From contig JAKKUO010000005.1 of assembly GCA_021890795.1 (NCBI GenBank), positions 1-64,000 on the forward strand: a stretch of 64,000 nucleotides of DNA, written 5' to 3'. The position numbers and the translations under genes were made by a program. This document shows positions 53,102 to 61,096 of the stretch, piece after piece (position 1 is the stretch's first letter; the number at the start of each line of letters is the position of its first letter). Under the pieces are notes generated by a model, which worked only from the letters and a program-made list of their open reading frames with translations, was not told the DNA's origin and ran no database searches. Source of the stretch: Bacillota bacterium (GTDB taxonomy: Bacteria; Bacillota; Sulfobacillia; Symbiobacteriales; ZC4RG38).

Positions 53102-55075
53102 ATGCAACCCGGCACCGTTCTCGGACAGCGTTACCGTATTCTGGATCGCATCGGCGGTGGTGGGATGGCCTTGGTCTACCGGGCCGAGGACACCGCCCTG
53201 GGCCGCCCCGTGGCGCTCAAGGTGCTCCGCAGCCAGTTTGCCGCGGACCCGGAGTTTGTCCGCCGGTTCCGGCGGGAAGCACAGGCGGCGGCCAGCCTCT
53301 CCCACCCCAACATCGTCTCCATTTACGATGTGGGGCAGGAGGGGGAGCACCACTACATCGTCATGGAACTGGTGGAGGGGGAGACCCTCAAGAGCCGGAT
53401 CCAGCGGCAGGGGCCCCTTTCGGTGGAGGAGACGACCCGGATCGGACTGGAGATCCTGGCGGCCCTGGAGCACGCCCACAGCCACAAGATCGTCCACCGG
53501 GATATTAAACCCCACAACATCCTCCTCTCCCGGGACGGCCGGGTGAAGGTGACGGACTTCGGCATCGCCCGGGCGGTCACCACGGACACGGTGACGAACA
53601 CCGGCTCCATCCTGGGCTCGGCCCACTACTTTTCGCCCGAGATGGCCAAGGGACAGGGGGCCACGGAGCAGTCTGACCTCTATAGCCTAGGGGTTGTCCT
53701 GTACGAAATGGTCACCGGCCGGGTGCCCTTCCAGGGGGAATCGCCGATCACCGTCGCCCTCAAGCACGTCCAGGAAGAGGTGTTGCCCCCCGGGGTGCTC
53801 AACCCGCAGCTGCCGGCGGAGCTGGAGGCCATCATCCTCCGGGCCCTGGCCAAGGACCCGGCCCAGCGCTTTTCCTCCGCGGCGGAGATGCGCCAGACCC
53901 TCGAGCAGTTCCTGGAGGACCACCGGGCCGGCCGTACCCGGCTGGTGGACCGGGACTACCCCACCCTGGACCTCCGGGCCATCCGGCAGCGGCAGCACCG
54001 GGAGCCGGCCCTGGCGGAGGCGGACCTGGAGCAGGATTGGGAAGAGGACGGGGTGTCCCGCCCGGTGGCCCGGCGCCGCCGCCGCTGGGGGCTCTACCTT
54101 TTGATCAGCTTCGCCGCCCTCTTTCTCGGCGGCCTGGCCTACGGGGGGTACGTCCTGAGCCGGCTCCTGGAGGTGCCGGAGGTCCCGGTGCCGGACGTGG
54201 TCGGCCGGTCGGCCCAGGAAGCGGAGCAGATCCTCCGGGCCGCCGGGTTGCAGATGCAGGTCAAGGGCCAGGAGTACTCCACGGAGATTCCCGTCGGCCA
54301 CGTCACCCGGCAAGAGTACGAGCCCGGGTACATCAAGAAGCAGGGCTCGGTGGTGGGGGTCTGGCTCAGCCTTGGGCCCCGGACGGTGACGGTGCCTGAC
54401 GTGCGGCGGCTGACCCGGGCGGAAGCGGAGAACCAGTTGCTGCAAGTGGGGCTCCGGGTCGGGGCGGTGACGGAAGTCTTCGCCCAGGATGTGGAAGCCG
54501 GCCGGGTCGCGGAGCAGAGCCCGCCCCCTGGCACCCAGGTCCAGGAAGGGGCTGTGGTCGACCTGAAGATCAGCCGGGGGACCCGGAGGGTGCCCAACCT
54601 GGTGGGCCGGTCCCTCGGGGAGGCTCCCACTCACTTGGCGAATGCGGGCCTGACCCTGGGCGAGGTCTCCCGGGTGCAGAGCCCGCAGCCCAAGGACACG
54701 GTCATCGGCCAGGACCCGAAGCCCGACGCGGAGGTGCCCCCGGGAACCCGGGTCAACGTGACGGTCTCCGACGGGGTCCCGCCCCCGCCGGTGAAGGAGA
54801 CCACTGTCACCATCCACCTCCAGCCCGGGAGCCCCGAGGACCGGGGGTACGTCAACGTCCGGGTGCTGAAGTTCGACGCGGCGGGGACCGAGGTCTTGCA
54901 TGAAGCCCCCCACCTGATTGGCGACTCCTTTGTGCTGCCGGTCCGGTGGGTGGGGGACCAAGCCAAGCTGGAGGTCTACATCAACGGCCAGCTTCGGGAG
55001 ACCATTCCCCTGGGCACCCCGCCCACCGCTGAGGCGGGGGAGACTTCGAAACAGTCAGAGGGAGGTGGCGGCTAG
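53102..55075 (+). CDS. prkC: PASTA-domain serine/threonine protein kinase
   Basis: 657 residues. The cytosolic kinase occupies residues 10-275, with the glycine loop RIGGGGMALVYRAED, VALKVL lysine, HRDIKPHN and DFGIARA. A membrane helix lies near 330-352, then three PASTA domains outside the cell (starting near 362, 429 and 496) that sense peptidoglycan fragments, and a 90-residue C-terminal beta-like domain. In Bacillus PrkC triggers spore germination in response to muropeptides and controls stress and wall functions. Its known partner IreB is at 1534-1800. Confidence 0.95.
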   Translation: MQPGTVLGQRYRILDRIGGGGMALVYRAEDTALGRPVALKVLRSQFAADPEFVRRFRREAQAAASLSHPNIVSIYDVGQEGEHHYIVMELVEGETLKSRIQRQGPLSVEETTRIGLEILAALEHAHSHKIVHRDIKPHNILLSRDGRVKVTDFGIARAVTTDTVTNTGSILGSAHYFSPEMAKGQGATEQSDLYSLGVVLYEMVTGRVPFQGESPITVALKHVQEEVLPPGVLNPQLPAELEAIILRALAKDPAQRFSSAAEMRQTLEQFLEDHRAGRTRLVDRDYPTLDLRAIRQRQHREPALAEADLEQDWEEDGVSRPVARRRRRWGLYLLISFAALFLGGLAYGGYVLSRLLEVPEVPVPDVVGRSAQEAEQILRAAGLQMQVKGQEYSTEIPVGHVTRQEYEPGYIKKQGSVVGVWLSLGPRTVTVPDVRRLTRAEAENQLLQVGLRVGAVTEVFAQDVEAGRVAEQSPPPGTQVQEGAVVDLKISRGTRRVPNLVGRSLGEAPTHLANAGLTLGEVSRVQSPQPKDTVIGQDPKPDAEVPPGTRVNVTVSDGVPPPPVKETTVTIHLQPGSPEDRGYVNVRVLKFDAAGTEVLHEAPHLIGDSFVLPVRWVGDQAKLEVYINGQLRETIPLGTPPTAEAGETSKQSEGGGG

Positions 55076-55078
55076 TCC

Positions 55079-55957
55079 GTGGCATCCGGGCAGGTGATTC
55101 GCTCCCACAGCAACATCTACTACGTGCTGGTGGACGGGCAGGAGGTGGAGTGTCGCCCCCGGGGCAAGTTCCGGCTCGAGGACCAGCAGGTGCTGGCCGG
55201 GGACCGGGTGGAGGTCACCCTGCTGGCCGACGGCGAGGGGCGCATCGACCGGATCCTGCCCAGGCAGAGCGAACTCAGCCGGCCCCGGGTGGCCAACGTG
55301 GATCGGTGCGTAGTGGTCTTCACCCTCCATGAGCCCGACGCGGACTTCCGGTTTCTCGACCGGGTGCTGGTCCATACGGAGCAGGCCGGGGTCGAGGCGG
55401 TGATCGCCCTGAACAAGGTGGACCTTTGCACCGCCGAGGAGGTGGAGGCCTTCGTCGCCACCTACGGCCCGGCAGGGATCGGCTACCCGGTGGTCCCCAT
55501 CAGCGCGGCCACCGGGGCGGGGCTGGACCAGCTGATCCCGTACCTTGCCGGCCGGACCTCGGTGCTGGCCGGGCAGAGCGGCGTCGGCAAGTCCCGGCTC
55601 ATCTCCGCCCTGGTCCCCGGCCGGGAGATCCGGGTCGGGGAACTCTCCCGGAAGCTGGGGCGGGGCCGGCACACCACCCGGCACGTGGAGCTCATCCCGC
55701 TGCCCTTCGGCGGGGTGGTGGCCGACGCCCCGGGGTTCACCCATCTGGAGTTTGCGGGCATGGAACCCCGGGACCTGGCGGACTGTTTCCGGGAGTTCCG
55801 GGAGCCGGCGGCGGCGTGCCGGTTTGACGACTGCTTGCACCGGGCCGAGCCGGACTGCGGGGTGAAGGCCGCGGTGGCCGAGGGCCGGATTCCCCGGCAC
55901 CGGTATGAGCATTACCTGGCCTTCTTGGAAGAGATCGAAGAGGCCAGGGAGTGGTAG
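55079..55957 (+). CDS. rsgA: Ribosome small-subunit GTPase RsgA
   Basis: 292 residues from a GTG, three bases after prkC. It helps mature the 30S subunit. The circularly permuted GTPase is clear: NKVD (G4) near residue 120 comes before GQSGVGKS (G1) near 165 and DAPGF (G3) near 218. An OB fold precedes it and a zinc knuckle (C-x4-C-x-H-x5-C) follows near 265. A stem-loop (56002-56028) after the gene may terminate the stp-prkC-rsgA unit. Confidence 0.95.
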   Translation: MASGQVIRSHSNIYYVLVDGQEVECRPRGKFRLEDQQVLAGDRVEVTLLADGEGRIDRILPRQSELSRPRVANVDRCVVVFTLHEPDADFRFLDRVLVHTEQAGVEAVIALNKVDLCTAEEVEAFVATYGPAGIGYPVVPISAATGAGLDQLIPYLAGRTSVLAGQSGVGKSRLISALVPGREIRVGELSRKLGRGRHTTRHVELIPLPFGGVVADAPGFTHLEFAGMEPRDLADCFREFREPAAACRFDDCLHRAEPDCGVKAAVAEGRIPRHRYEHYLAFLEEIEEAREW

Positions 55958-56001
55958 GCTGCCCTGGGATCTCCCGCGCCCAGCGCTGGAAGCCACACGG
56001 A

Positions 56002-56035
56002 GTCCCCCGGCCATCGCCGCCGGGGGACGCCGTCT
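56002..56035 (+). terminator. Possible terminator after rsgA
   Basis: Arms GTCCCCCGGC (56002-56011) and GCCGGGGGAC (56019-56028), seven-base loop. The downstream GCCGTCTTC is a poor T run. Confidence 0.45.
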
Positions 56036-56081
56036 TCGTAGCGGCGAATCGGTGGATGCCGGCTAGAAGGGAAAGGGGTCC

Positions 56082-56924
56082 GTGCAGATGTGGCGGGTGC
56101 GGAGAATCGTCCGGTCCTTACTCGGGTGGATCCTCCGGCAAGCGCTCGCTGTCCTGCTGGTCCTGGCCGCGGTTAGCTGGCTCACCGTGGACGGCACCTG
56201 GGCGGACCGGGCGGCGACCGTGTGGGGATGGGTCCGGCAAGCCCCGGATACGATTGACAAGGTCAAGAGGGAAGTCCGGCAGGTGGCGCGGGAACTGGAA
56301 ACCGTTGTCAACGAGATCCAGACCGGGAAGACGGTTGCCGTTCCCAACCCCCGATCCTCGGGCCAGGGCACGGGTGAGCCCTCCAGCCGCCCCAGCGCAC
56401 CCCCTGCGGATGCTCCTTCCTTCGTTCAGCCCGCCCTGTCGCCCTCCGAGGTTACCATCACCACGGGAGACCCTTGGGCCGCAGCCCAGGAGCGGCGAAC
56501 CCTGGAGGAGATCAACCGGATCCGCCAGGAACATGGTCTGAAGCCGCTCCGGTGGGATGACGCAGTGGTGCCGGTCGCCCGGTCTCGGGCAAGGGAGATT
56601 TTCGAGACGCAGTACGTGTCGTCTGACCACAAACTGAAGCGTTCTGGGGAGCCCTGGGAGGCTACCGCAAGGGCGGGGATTCCGTTCTCGGCGCTGGGTG
56701 AGACGATCTACCTTGACGGTGAGAGGCAGAACGTGGCCTCGCGGGCTGCCGCCGGCTGGTACAACAGCCCGCCGCATCGGGAGATTATGCTCCATCCTGA
56801 CCTTGACCGGGTTGGGATTGGCATCGCCTACACCGGTCGCCCGCTGCGGGTGTACAGTAACGGCCAGCCCTATGATTTCTCCGCCGTCGTCGTTGCCATC
56901 TACCGCCGCGAGGCAGCCCGCTGA
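56082..56924 (+). CDS. Secreted or membrane-anchored CAP-domain protein
   Basis: 280 residues from a GTG (ATG two codons later). A single membrane helix near residues 15-32 could be an anchor or signal peptide. Residues 40-85 look like a helical stalk, then a proline/serine-rich linker. The CAP (SCP/PR1-like) domain fills the rest: TLEEINRIRQEHGLKPLRWDDAVVPVARSRAREI with the helix-1 glutamate and histidine-rich DHKL, GETIYL, and WYNSPPHREIMLHPDLDRVGIG. Such proteins in spore formers (YkwD-like) are mostly uncharacterised. It interrupts the rsgA-rpe order normally seen. Codon use looks slightly less GC-rich than neighbours. Confidence 0.88.
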   Translation: MQMWRVRRIVRSLLGWILRQALAVLLVLAAVSWLTVDGTWADRAATVWGWVRQAPDTIDKVKREVRQVARELETVVNEIQTGKTVAVPNPRSSGQGTGEPSSRPSAPPADAPSFVQPALSPSEVTITTGDPWAAAQERRTLEEINRIRQEHGLKPLRWDDAVVPVARSRAREIFETQYVSSDHKLKRSGEPWEATARAGIPFSALGETIYLDGERQNVASRAAAGWYNSPPHREIMLHPDLDRVGIGIAYTGRPLRVYSNGQPYDFSAVVVAIYRREAAR

Positions 56925-56996
56925 CCCCGGCTCGGGCTCTCCCTGTCGCTGGGGCCAACGGGCCGGGCCGGCGGTCCCCCGCTGGAGCGCGGGACC

Positions 56997-57878
56997 TCAG
57001 TCCTCGTAGACCGGGTAGACCGCGCCTTCGTAGGTCTCCTCAAGCCAGGCCCGCAGCTCCTGAGACTTGAGGGCCTGGAGGAAGACCTGCACCTCCCGCC
57101 GGTCCTCCTCGCCCTCCCGGGTGGCGACGATGTTGGCCCAGGTCTTCAGATCCCGCTCCACGAAGAGGGCCTCCTTCTTGGGGGAGAGGCCGGCCCCCAG
57201 GGCGACGTTCCCCGGGATCACGGCCAGGTGGACGTCGTCGAGGCTCCGGGGGAGCTGGAAGGCCTCCAGTTCCCGGAACTGGAGCTTCCGGGGGTTGTCG
57301 GCGATCTCCCGGACCGTCGCCTCTGCCCCCAGGCCCTCGGGGAGCCGGATCAGCCCCGCGTCCGCGAGGATGAGGAGCGCCCGACCCTGGTTGACCGGGT
57401 CGTTGGGGACGGCCACCTGCGCCCCCTTGGGCACCTGGTCCAGGCTCTGGACCTTCCGGCTGTAAACGGCCATGGGCACGATGTAGAGGGGGCCGCTGGC
57501 CGGGGCGATCTTAAGCCCCCGGGTCGCCTTGAAGTTATCGAAGTACGGCCGGTGCTGGAAGAGGTTGGCATCGATCTCGCCGTCAGCCAGGGCCAGGTTG
57601 GGCTTGACGTAGTCGTTGAACTCCACCAGCTCGATGGTGACCCCCTCCCGGGCGGCGATCTCCGCCGCCTTCTTCACGATGGGGGCCCAGGGCTCCGGGG
57701 TCGCCCCGACCCGGAGCACCGCGGACTCAGGCTGGGGCTCCGGGCCGGAGCCGCCGGGGCTCGTGGCGGGGGCCGGTCCCGGGGTGCGGCTGGCGCAGCC
57801 GGAGAGAATCAGCACGAGGAGCGCAAGGGCGGCCGGCAGGATCCGCCGCCCGCGGGAACAGGGCAGGAAGGTCGCCAT
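56997..57878 (-). CDS. metQ: Methionine-binding lipoprotein (MetQ/NlpA family)
   Basis: 293 residues from the ATG at 57878 with GGAGAGGAG upstream. Lipobox LILSGCAS near residue 25 anchors it outside the membrane; a 25-residue proline/glycine linker follows. The NlpA fold begins at LRVGATPEPWAPIVK, then VEFNDYVKPNLALADGEIDANLFQHRPYFD. It captures methionine for the MetNI importer. No metN or metI is beside it, so it must work with a transporter encoded elsewhere. It is controlled by the SAM-I riboswitch upstream (58122-58233), which confirms the methionine link. Confidence 0.93.
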   Translation of the reverse strand: MATFLPCSRGRRILPAALALLVLILSGCASRTPGPAPATSPGGSGPEPQPESAVLRVGATPEPWAPIVKKAAEIAAREGVTIELVEFNDYVKPNLALADGEIDANLFQHRPYFDNFKATRGLKIAPASGPLYIVPMAVYSRKVQSLDQVPKGAQVAVPNDPVNQGRALLILADAGLIRLPEGLGAEATVREIADNPRKLQFRELEAFQLPRSLDDVHLAVIPGNVALGAGLSPKKEALFVERDLKTWANIVATREGEEDRREVQVFLQALKSQELRAWLEETYEGAVYPVYED

Positions 57879-58063
57879 GGTCAGTTCTCCTCTCCAAAGG
57901 GGTGTTCGTTTCCGGCAACGGGCTGTTCGTTCCCGGCGCGGGAGCGGCGGGGCGGAGCCGGTCCCCGGGCGCGCCGCCCGGCGGCGCCGACCGGGCGGCG
58001 GGTCCCTCCGGCCCCGGGGCTGGCCCAGCGGCGGCGCTGTCCGGCGGGAGCCTCCCGAAGGCA

Positions 58064-58095
58064 CAAAAGGAGCCTCCCCCGGCTGAGGGGAGGCT
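58064..58095 (-). terminator. Expression-platform terminator of the SAM switch
   Basis: On the minus strand AGCCTCCCC (58095-58087) pairs with GGGGAGGCT (58079-58071), then CCTTTTGT. It lies between the aptamer and metQ, so it would stop transcription when SAM is bound. Confidence 0.88.
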
Positions 58096-58121
58096 GCAAA
58101 AAGTGCTGGGCAGACCTCACC

Positions 58122-58233
58122 CTCTTATCTGCCGGTTGACCGTGCGGTCACCGCTGGAATTGGCACCTTCGAGCGCCTGGGCACTCGGGTTGCCGGGCTT
58201 CATCGGGCCAGTCCCTCCGCCGCTCTCGATAAG
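58122..58233 (-). ncRNA. SAM-I riboswitch (S box)
   Basis: On the minus strand the complete aptamer is present: P1 strand CTTATCGAGAG, the conserved GGCGGAGGGACTGGCCC, then GATGAAGCCCGGCAACC, GGTGCCAATTCC and the closing GATAAGAG. The order and spacing match the S box that binds S-adenosylmethionine and switches off methionine genes. It controls metQ at 56997-57878. Confidence 0.96.
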
Positions 58234-58259
58234 GGGTGGTCCCTATGCACTTGTCACTC

Positions 58260-58273
58260 CTCGCTGCAGCGAG
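58260..58273 (-). other. Perfect palindrome just after the metQ transcription start
   Basis: CTCGCTGCAGCGAG, 14 bases, lies between the -10 box and the riboswitch. It could be a 5' hairpin or an operator. Confidence 0.55.
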
Positions 58274-58285
58274 TAACAGTATCGA

Positions 58286-58314
58286 ATTATAGGTCCACTT
58301 GGAACCGTTGTCAA
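58286..58314 (-). promoter_or_regulatory. metQ promoter, consensus quality
   Basis: On the minus strand TTGACA (58314-58309), 17 bases, TATAAT (58291-58286): both boxes are perfect. Control therefore rests mainly on the SAM switch. Confidence 0.88.
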
Positions 58315-58407
58315 TTCCTGCGCCGCCGGTTACCATGAAAGAGGCTAAGTTCCGGCCGGCTGGCCGCCGGCCGGGGAAGGATGGATCGGCACGAGGAGGC
58401 GGCTCCC

Positions 58408-59082
58408 TTGGCCATCGTCATCGAACCGCAACGGGTGAAGGTCGCACCCTCCCTCCTGAGCGCGGACTTTGCCGAACTGGGGGCGGAGCTGCAGCGAATC
58501 GAGGCCGCGGGGGCGGACTGGGCCCACCTGGACGTGATGGACGGCCACTTCGTCCCCAACCTGACCTTTGGGCCGCCGGTGATCGCCCGGCTCCGGGAAC
58601 GGACCCGGCTAGCCCTGGACACTCACCTGATGATCGCCGAGCCCGGGCGGTACATCGGCGACTTTGTCCGGGCGGGTTCCGACCTGATCACCGTCCATGT
58701 GGAGGCGTGTACCCATCTCCACCGGGTGCTCACCCAGATCAAGGACGCAGGGGTGAAGGCCGGGGTGGCCCTGAACCCCCACACCCCCCTGGCGATGATC
58801 GAGCACGTGCTGGGGCTGGTGGACCTGGTGCTGATCATGACCGTCAACCCCGGGTTCGGCGGCCAGCGGTTCATTCCCGAGGTGCTGCCCAAGCTCCGGC
58901 GGCTGAAGGCCATGCTGGCGGAGGCGGGCCTCGAGGACCGGGTGGAGGTGGAGGTGGACGGCGGCATCACCCCCGAGACAGCGGCCCTCTGCCGGGAGGC
59001 CGGCGCCACGGTGCTGGTGGCCGGAACCGCGGTCTTCGGCCAGCCCGACCTGGCCAGGGCCATCGCCGCCCTCCGGGGCTGA
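58408..59082 (+). CDS. rpe: Ribulose-phosphate 3-epimerase
   Basis: 224 residues from a TTG at 58408 with GAGGAGGCGG about 6-8 bases upstream. Interconverts ribulose 5-phosphate and xylulose 5-phosphate. Motifs: VAPSLLSADFAELG, the metal site HLDVMDGHFVPNLTFGP near residue 40, HLMIAEP near 75, MTVNPGFGGQRFIPEV near 145 and the phosphate-binding VDGGI and AGTAVFG. It is a natural outlet for ribose taken in by the rbs operon. Position between rsgA and spoVM matches Bacillus. Confidence 0.96.
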   Translation: MAIVIEPQRVKVAPSLLSADFAELGAELQRIEAAGADWAHLDVMDGHFVPNLTFGPPVIARLRERTRLALDTHLMIAEPGRYIGDFVRAGSDLITVHVEACTHLHRVLTQIKDAGVKAGVALNPHTPLAMIEHVLGLVDLVLIMTVNPGFGGQRFIPEVLPKLRRLKAMLAEAGLEDRVEVEVDGGITPETAALCREAGATVLVAGTAVFGQPDLARAIAALRG

Positions 59083-59174
59083 GAACTGCCTGCACCGGGC
59101 ACACCGGTGGATCCGCCGGCATAAGGTAGCGGTGACACCGGTCTTCCGCGGCCGGGAGAGGGGAGGGATGCCCC

Positions 59175-59342
59175 ATGCGCCTGGGCCGGAGGAGGATCGG
59201 CCGCCCGACGGCGTGGGCCGGGTACGGCCTGATGGCCCTGGGGGGAATCATCCTGCTGCTCTCCCTGCCCCTTCAGGTGTGGGGCGCGGCGGCGGGCGGA
59301 TTGCTCACATATCTCGGCTATTCCGTGCGAACCCTCCGCTAG
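59175..59342 (+). CDS. Small membrane protein of 55 residues
   Basis: ATG at 59175 with GGGAGGG 7 bases upstream, TAG stop at 59340. A basic start (MRLGRRRIGR) is followed by one or two hydrophobic stretches (WAGYGLMALGGIILLLSLPLQVWG and AAAGGLLTYLGYSV), so it should sit in the membrane with its N-terminus inside. No family is recognised. It occupies the place of thiN in Bacillus, directly before spoVM, and could share its sporulation expression (inference). Confidence 0.65.
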   Translation: MRLGRRRIGRPTAWAGYGLMALGGIILLLSLPLQVWGAAAGGLLTYLGYSVRTLR

Positions 59343-59383
59343 GCGGCCGGCCTGCACAGAGCAGGGGAAGGGGGTAGGAGCGG

Positions 59384-59479
59384 TTGCGCATCAAGGTGAT
59401 CCGACTGCCGCGCCCTTTGGGAAAGATGGTGCTGGCGATTCTCTCGGTCTTTTCCCGGCGGGCCGAGGGGGCCGGGTAG
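59384..59479 (+). CDS. spoVM: Stage V sporulation protein SpoVM
   Basis: A 31-residue micro-gene from a TTG with GGGGGTAGGAG upstream. The product reads MRIKVIRLPRPLGKMVLAI and LSVFSRRAEGAG. It aligns with Bacillus SpoVM (pattern IKLPKFLGGIVRAML then basic end): same short beta/turn start, the turn-forming proline in RLP, and an amphipathic helix with basic residues. In Bacillus SpoVM recognises the curved forespore membrane and anchors the coat ATPase SpoIVA. Its position after rpe matches Bacillus. About five extra residues at the end are unusual. Confidence 0.88.
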   Translation: MRIKVIRLPRPLGKMVLAILSVFSRRAEGAG

Positions 59480-59671
59480 CCGCCTGGGGAGGGCGGCGGA
59501 AGCCGGGCGGGGCCGCTGGCGCAGATTTTTCTCCGCGCCGGCGGTTCGCTACAATAAGGGCAGCAAAGGATACAAAGAGCAGCCTCTGGCAGCCGCCCCG
59601 GGGCTGCCGTCTGCAGGCAGCCAGCGGGCGGCTGCCGAACTCGGCATGCCTCCGTGAGGAGATGGACAACC
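59480..59671 (+). other. hslO leader with alternating hairpins
   Basis: TACAAT at 59550-59555 is a likely -10 box (poor -35). The leader then holds GGCAGCC twice (59588-59594, 59616-59622) and GGCTGCC twice (59602-59608, 59630-59636), so either two small hairpins or one long one can form, the long one with arms GGCAGCCGCCC (59588-59598) and GGGCGGCTGCC (59626-59636). GGCATGCC follows at 59643-59650. Confidence 0.55.
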
Positions 59672-60577
59672 ATGGCCGACTACCTGGTGCGGGCTCTCAG
59701 CGAGGACGGCCTGATTCGCCTTTTGGCCGCGGTGACCACGGAAACGGTGGAGGAGGCCCGGCGGCGGCACGACACGTGGCCCGTGGCCACCGCCGCCCTC
59801 GGCCGGGCGCTGACGGCTGCCGCCTTGCTGGGGGCGAACCTCAAGGGACGGGAGACCCTGGTCCTGCGAATCGCCGGCGGCGGTCCCCTCGGCACCATCA
59901 CCGCGGAGACCGATGGGGAGGGGAACCTCCGGGGTTATGTCCACCATCCCCACGTGGACCTGCCCCTCAGCGCCCAGGGCAAGCTGGATGTGGGCGCTGC
60001 GGTGGGCCGGCAGGGGCAGCTGGTGGTGATCCGGGACATGGGGCTGAAGGAACCCTACGTCGGCTCTGCGCCCCTGGTCAGCGGCGAGATCGCGGAGGAC
60101 CTGACCCGGTACCTCTGGACCTCGGAGCAGACCCCTTCGGCGGTGGCCCTGGGGGTGCTGGTGGCCCCGGACGGCCGGGTGCAGGCCGCGGGCGGCTACC
60201 TGCTCCAGCTGATGCCGGCTACCCGGGAGGAGCACCGGGAACAGCTTGAGGAGAACATCCGGAACCTCGGCGCCGTGAGCGCCGCCATCGACGCGGGGAT
60301 GAGCCCGGAGGAGATGGCGGGGCGGGTGCTCGCCGGTTTCGCTTACCGGATCCTGGACAAGCAGCCCCTCCGGTTCCGGTGCCGGTGCAGCCGGGAGCGG
60401 GTCGCCGGGGTGCTGGTCAGCCTCGGGGCGGACGAACTCCGGCGGATGGAGCAGGAGGACGGCGGCGCCGAGGTCACCTGCGAGTTTTGCGGCGAGCGTT
60501 ACCACTTCACCGGGGCTGAACTCGCGGCCCTCCGGGAGGAGGCGGCCCAGCCGCCGAAGCCGGCCCGGGAGGAGTAA
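59672..60577 (+). CDS. hslO: Redox-regulated chaperone Hsp33
   Basis: 301 residues; the ATG at 59672 follows GAGGAG by about 10 bases. A chaperone that becomes active on oxidation and heat. The N-terminal part shows ADYLVRALSEDGLIRLLAAVTTE and TGLLGA-like AALLGANLKGRETL; the C-terminal redox switch has the zinc cysteines C-x-C in RCRCS near residue 236 and C-x2-C in CEFCGERY near 270. Both pairs are intact. Confidence 0.95.
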   Translation: MADYLVRALSEDGLIRLLAAVTTETVEEARRRHDTWPVATAALGRALTAAALLGANLKGRETLVLRIAGGGPLGTITAETDGEGNLRGYVHHPHVDLPLSAQGKLDVGAAVGRQGQLVVIRDMGLKEPYVGSAPLVSGEIAEDLTRYLWTSEQTPSAVALGVLVAPDGRVQAAGGYLLQLMPATREEHREQLEENIRNLGAVSAAIDAGMSPEEMAGRVLAGFAYRILDKQPLRFRCRCSRERVAGVLVSLGADELRRMEQEDGGAEVTCEFCGERYHFTGAELAALREEAAQPPKPAREE

Positions 60578-60635
60578 GGCCTCCCGGGAAAGGGGCCACC
60601 GGCCCGGGAAAGGTGGCAGGGGGAGAAAAACGAAA

Positions 60636-60668
60636 AAGCCGCCCCGCAAATCGGGTCGGCTTCTTTCC
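60636..60668. terminator. Two-way terminator between hslO and rpmB
   Basis: AAGCCGCCCCG and CGGGTCGGCTT with an AAAT loop, A's before and TTCTTT after, so it can serve both convergent genes. Confidence 0.7.
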
Positions 60669-60724
60669 GGGCGCCTTCTGCCCGGTCCTGGACCGGTCCT
60701 GGCCCCGCCGGGCCAGCCGGCGTC

Positions 60725-60916
60725 TTAGACCGCCCGCTGGACCTTGCCGGCCTTCAGGCAGGAGGTGCAGACGTACAGGCGGACCTTCTTCCCGCCCACC
60801 AGGGCCCGGACCCGCTGGATGTTCGGCGACCAGGTGCGGTTGGTCCGGATGTTGGAGTGGGAGACCTGCTTGCCCCGCCACCACTTCTTGCCGCAGACTT
60901 CGCAGAGCCGTGCCAT
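60725..60916 (-). CDS. rpmB: 50S ribosomal protein L28
   Basis: 63 residues from the ATG at 60916 with a GGGGGTG site upstream. Typical L28 pattern: MARLCEVCGKKWWRGKQVSHSN, then RTWSPNIQRVRALVGGKKVRLYVCTSCLKAGKV. It has two C-x2-C pairs, so it is the zinc-binding form (most L28 paralogues without zinc lack them). It lies opposite to its neighbours, divergent from yloU as in Bacillus. Confidence 0.94.
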   Translation of the reverse strand: MARLCEVCGKKWWRGKQVSHSNIRTNRTWSPNIQRVRALVGGKKVRLYVCTSCLKAGKVQRAV

Positions 60917-61096
60917 GAGCGTACACCCCCTTCCCGGGCCGTGCCACAGGCACAAGGCACACACGATATGTTAGCACAGCCGGTACAGGGTGACAAGGGC
61001 CGCGGCTTACGGGGTGGGAAACAGGGGCGGCAGGAGTTTTCCCCGCGGGGGCAGAAAGAAATGGGGCTGAGCGCGGCAAGAGGGGGACGGTCAGCC

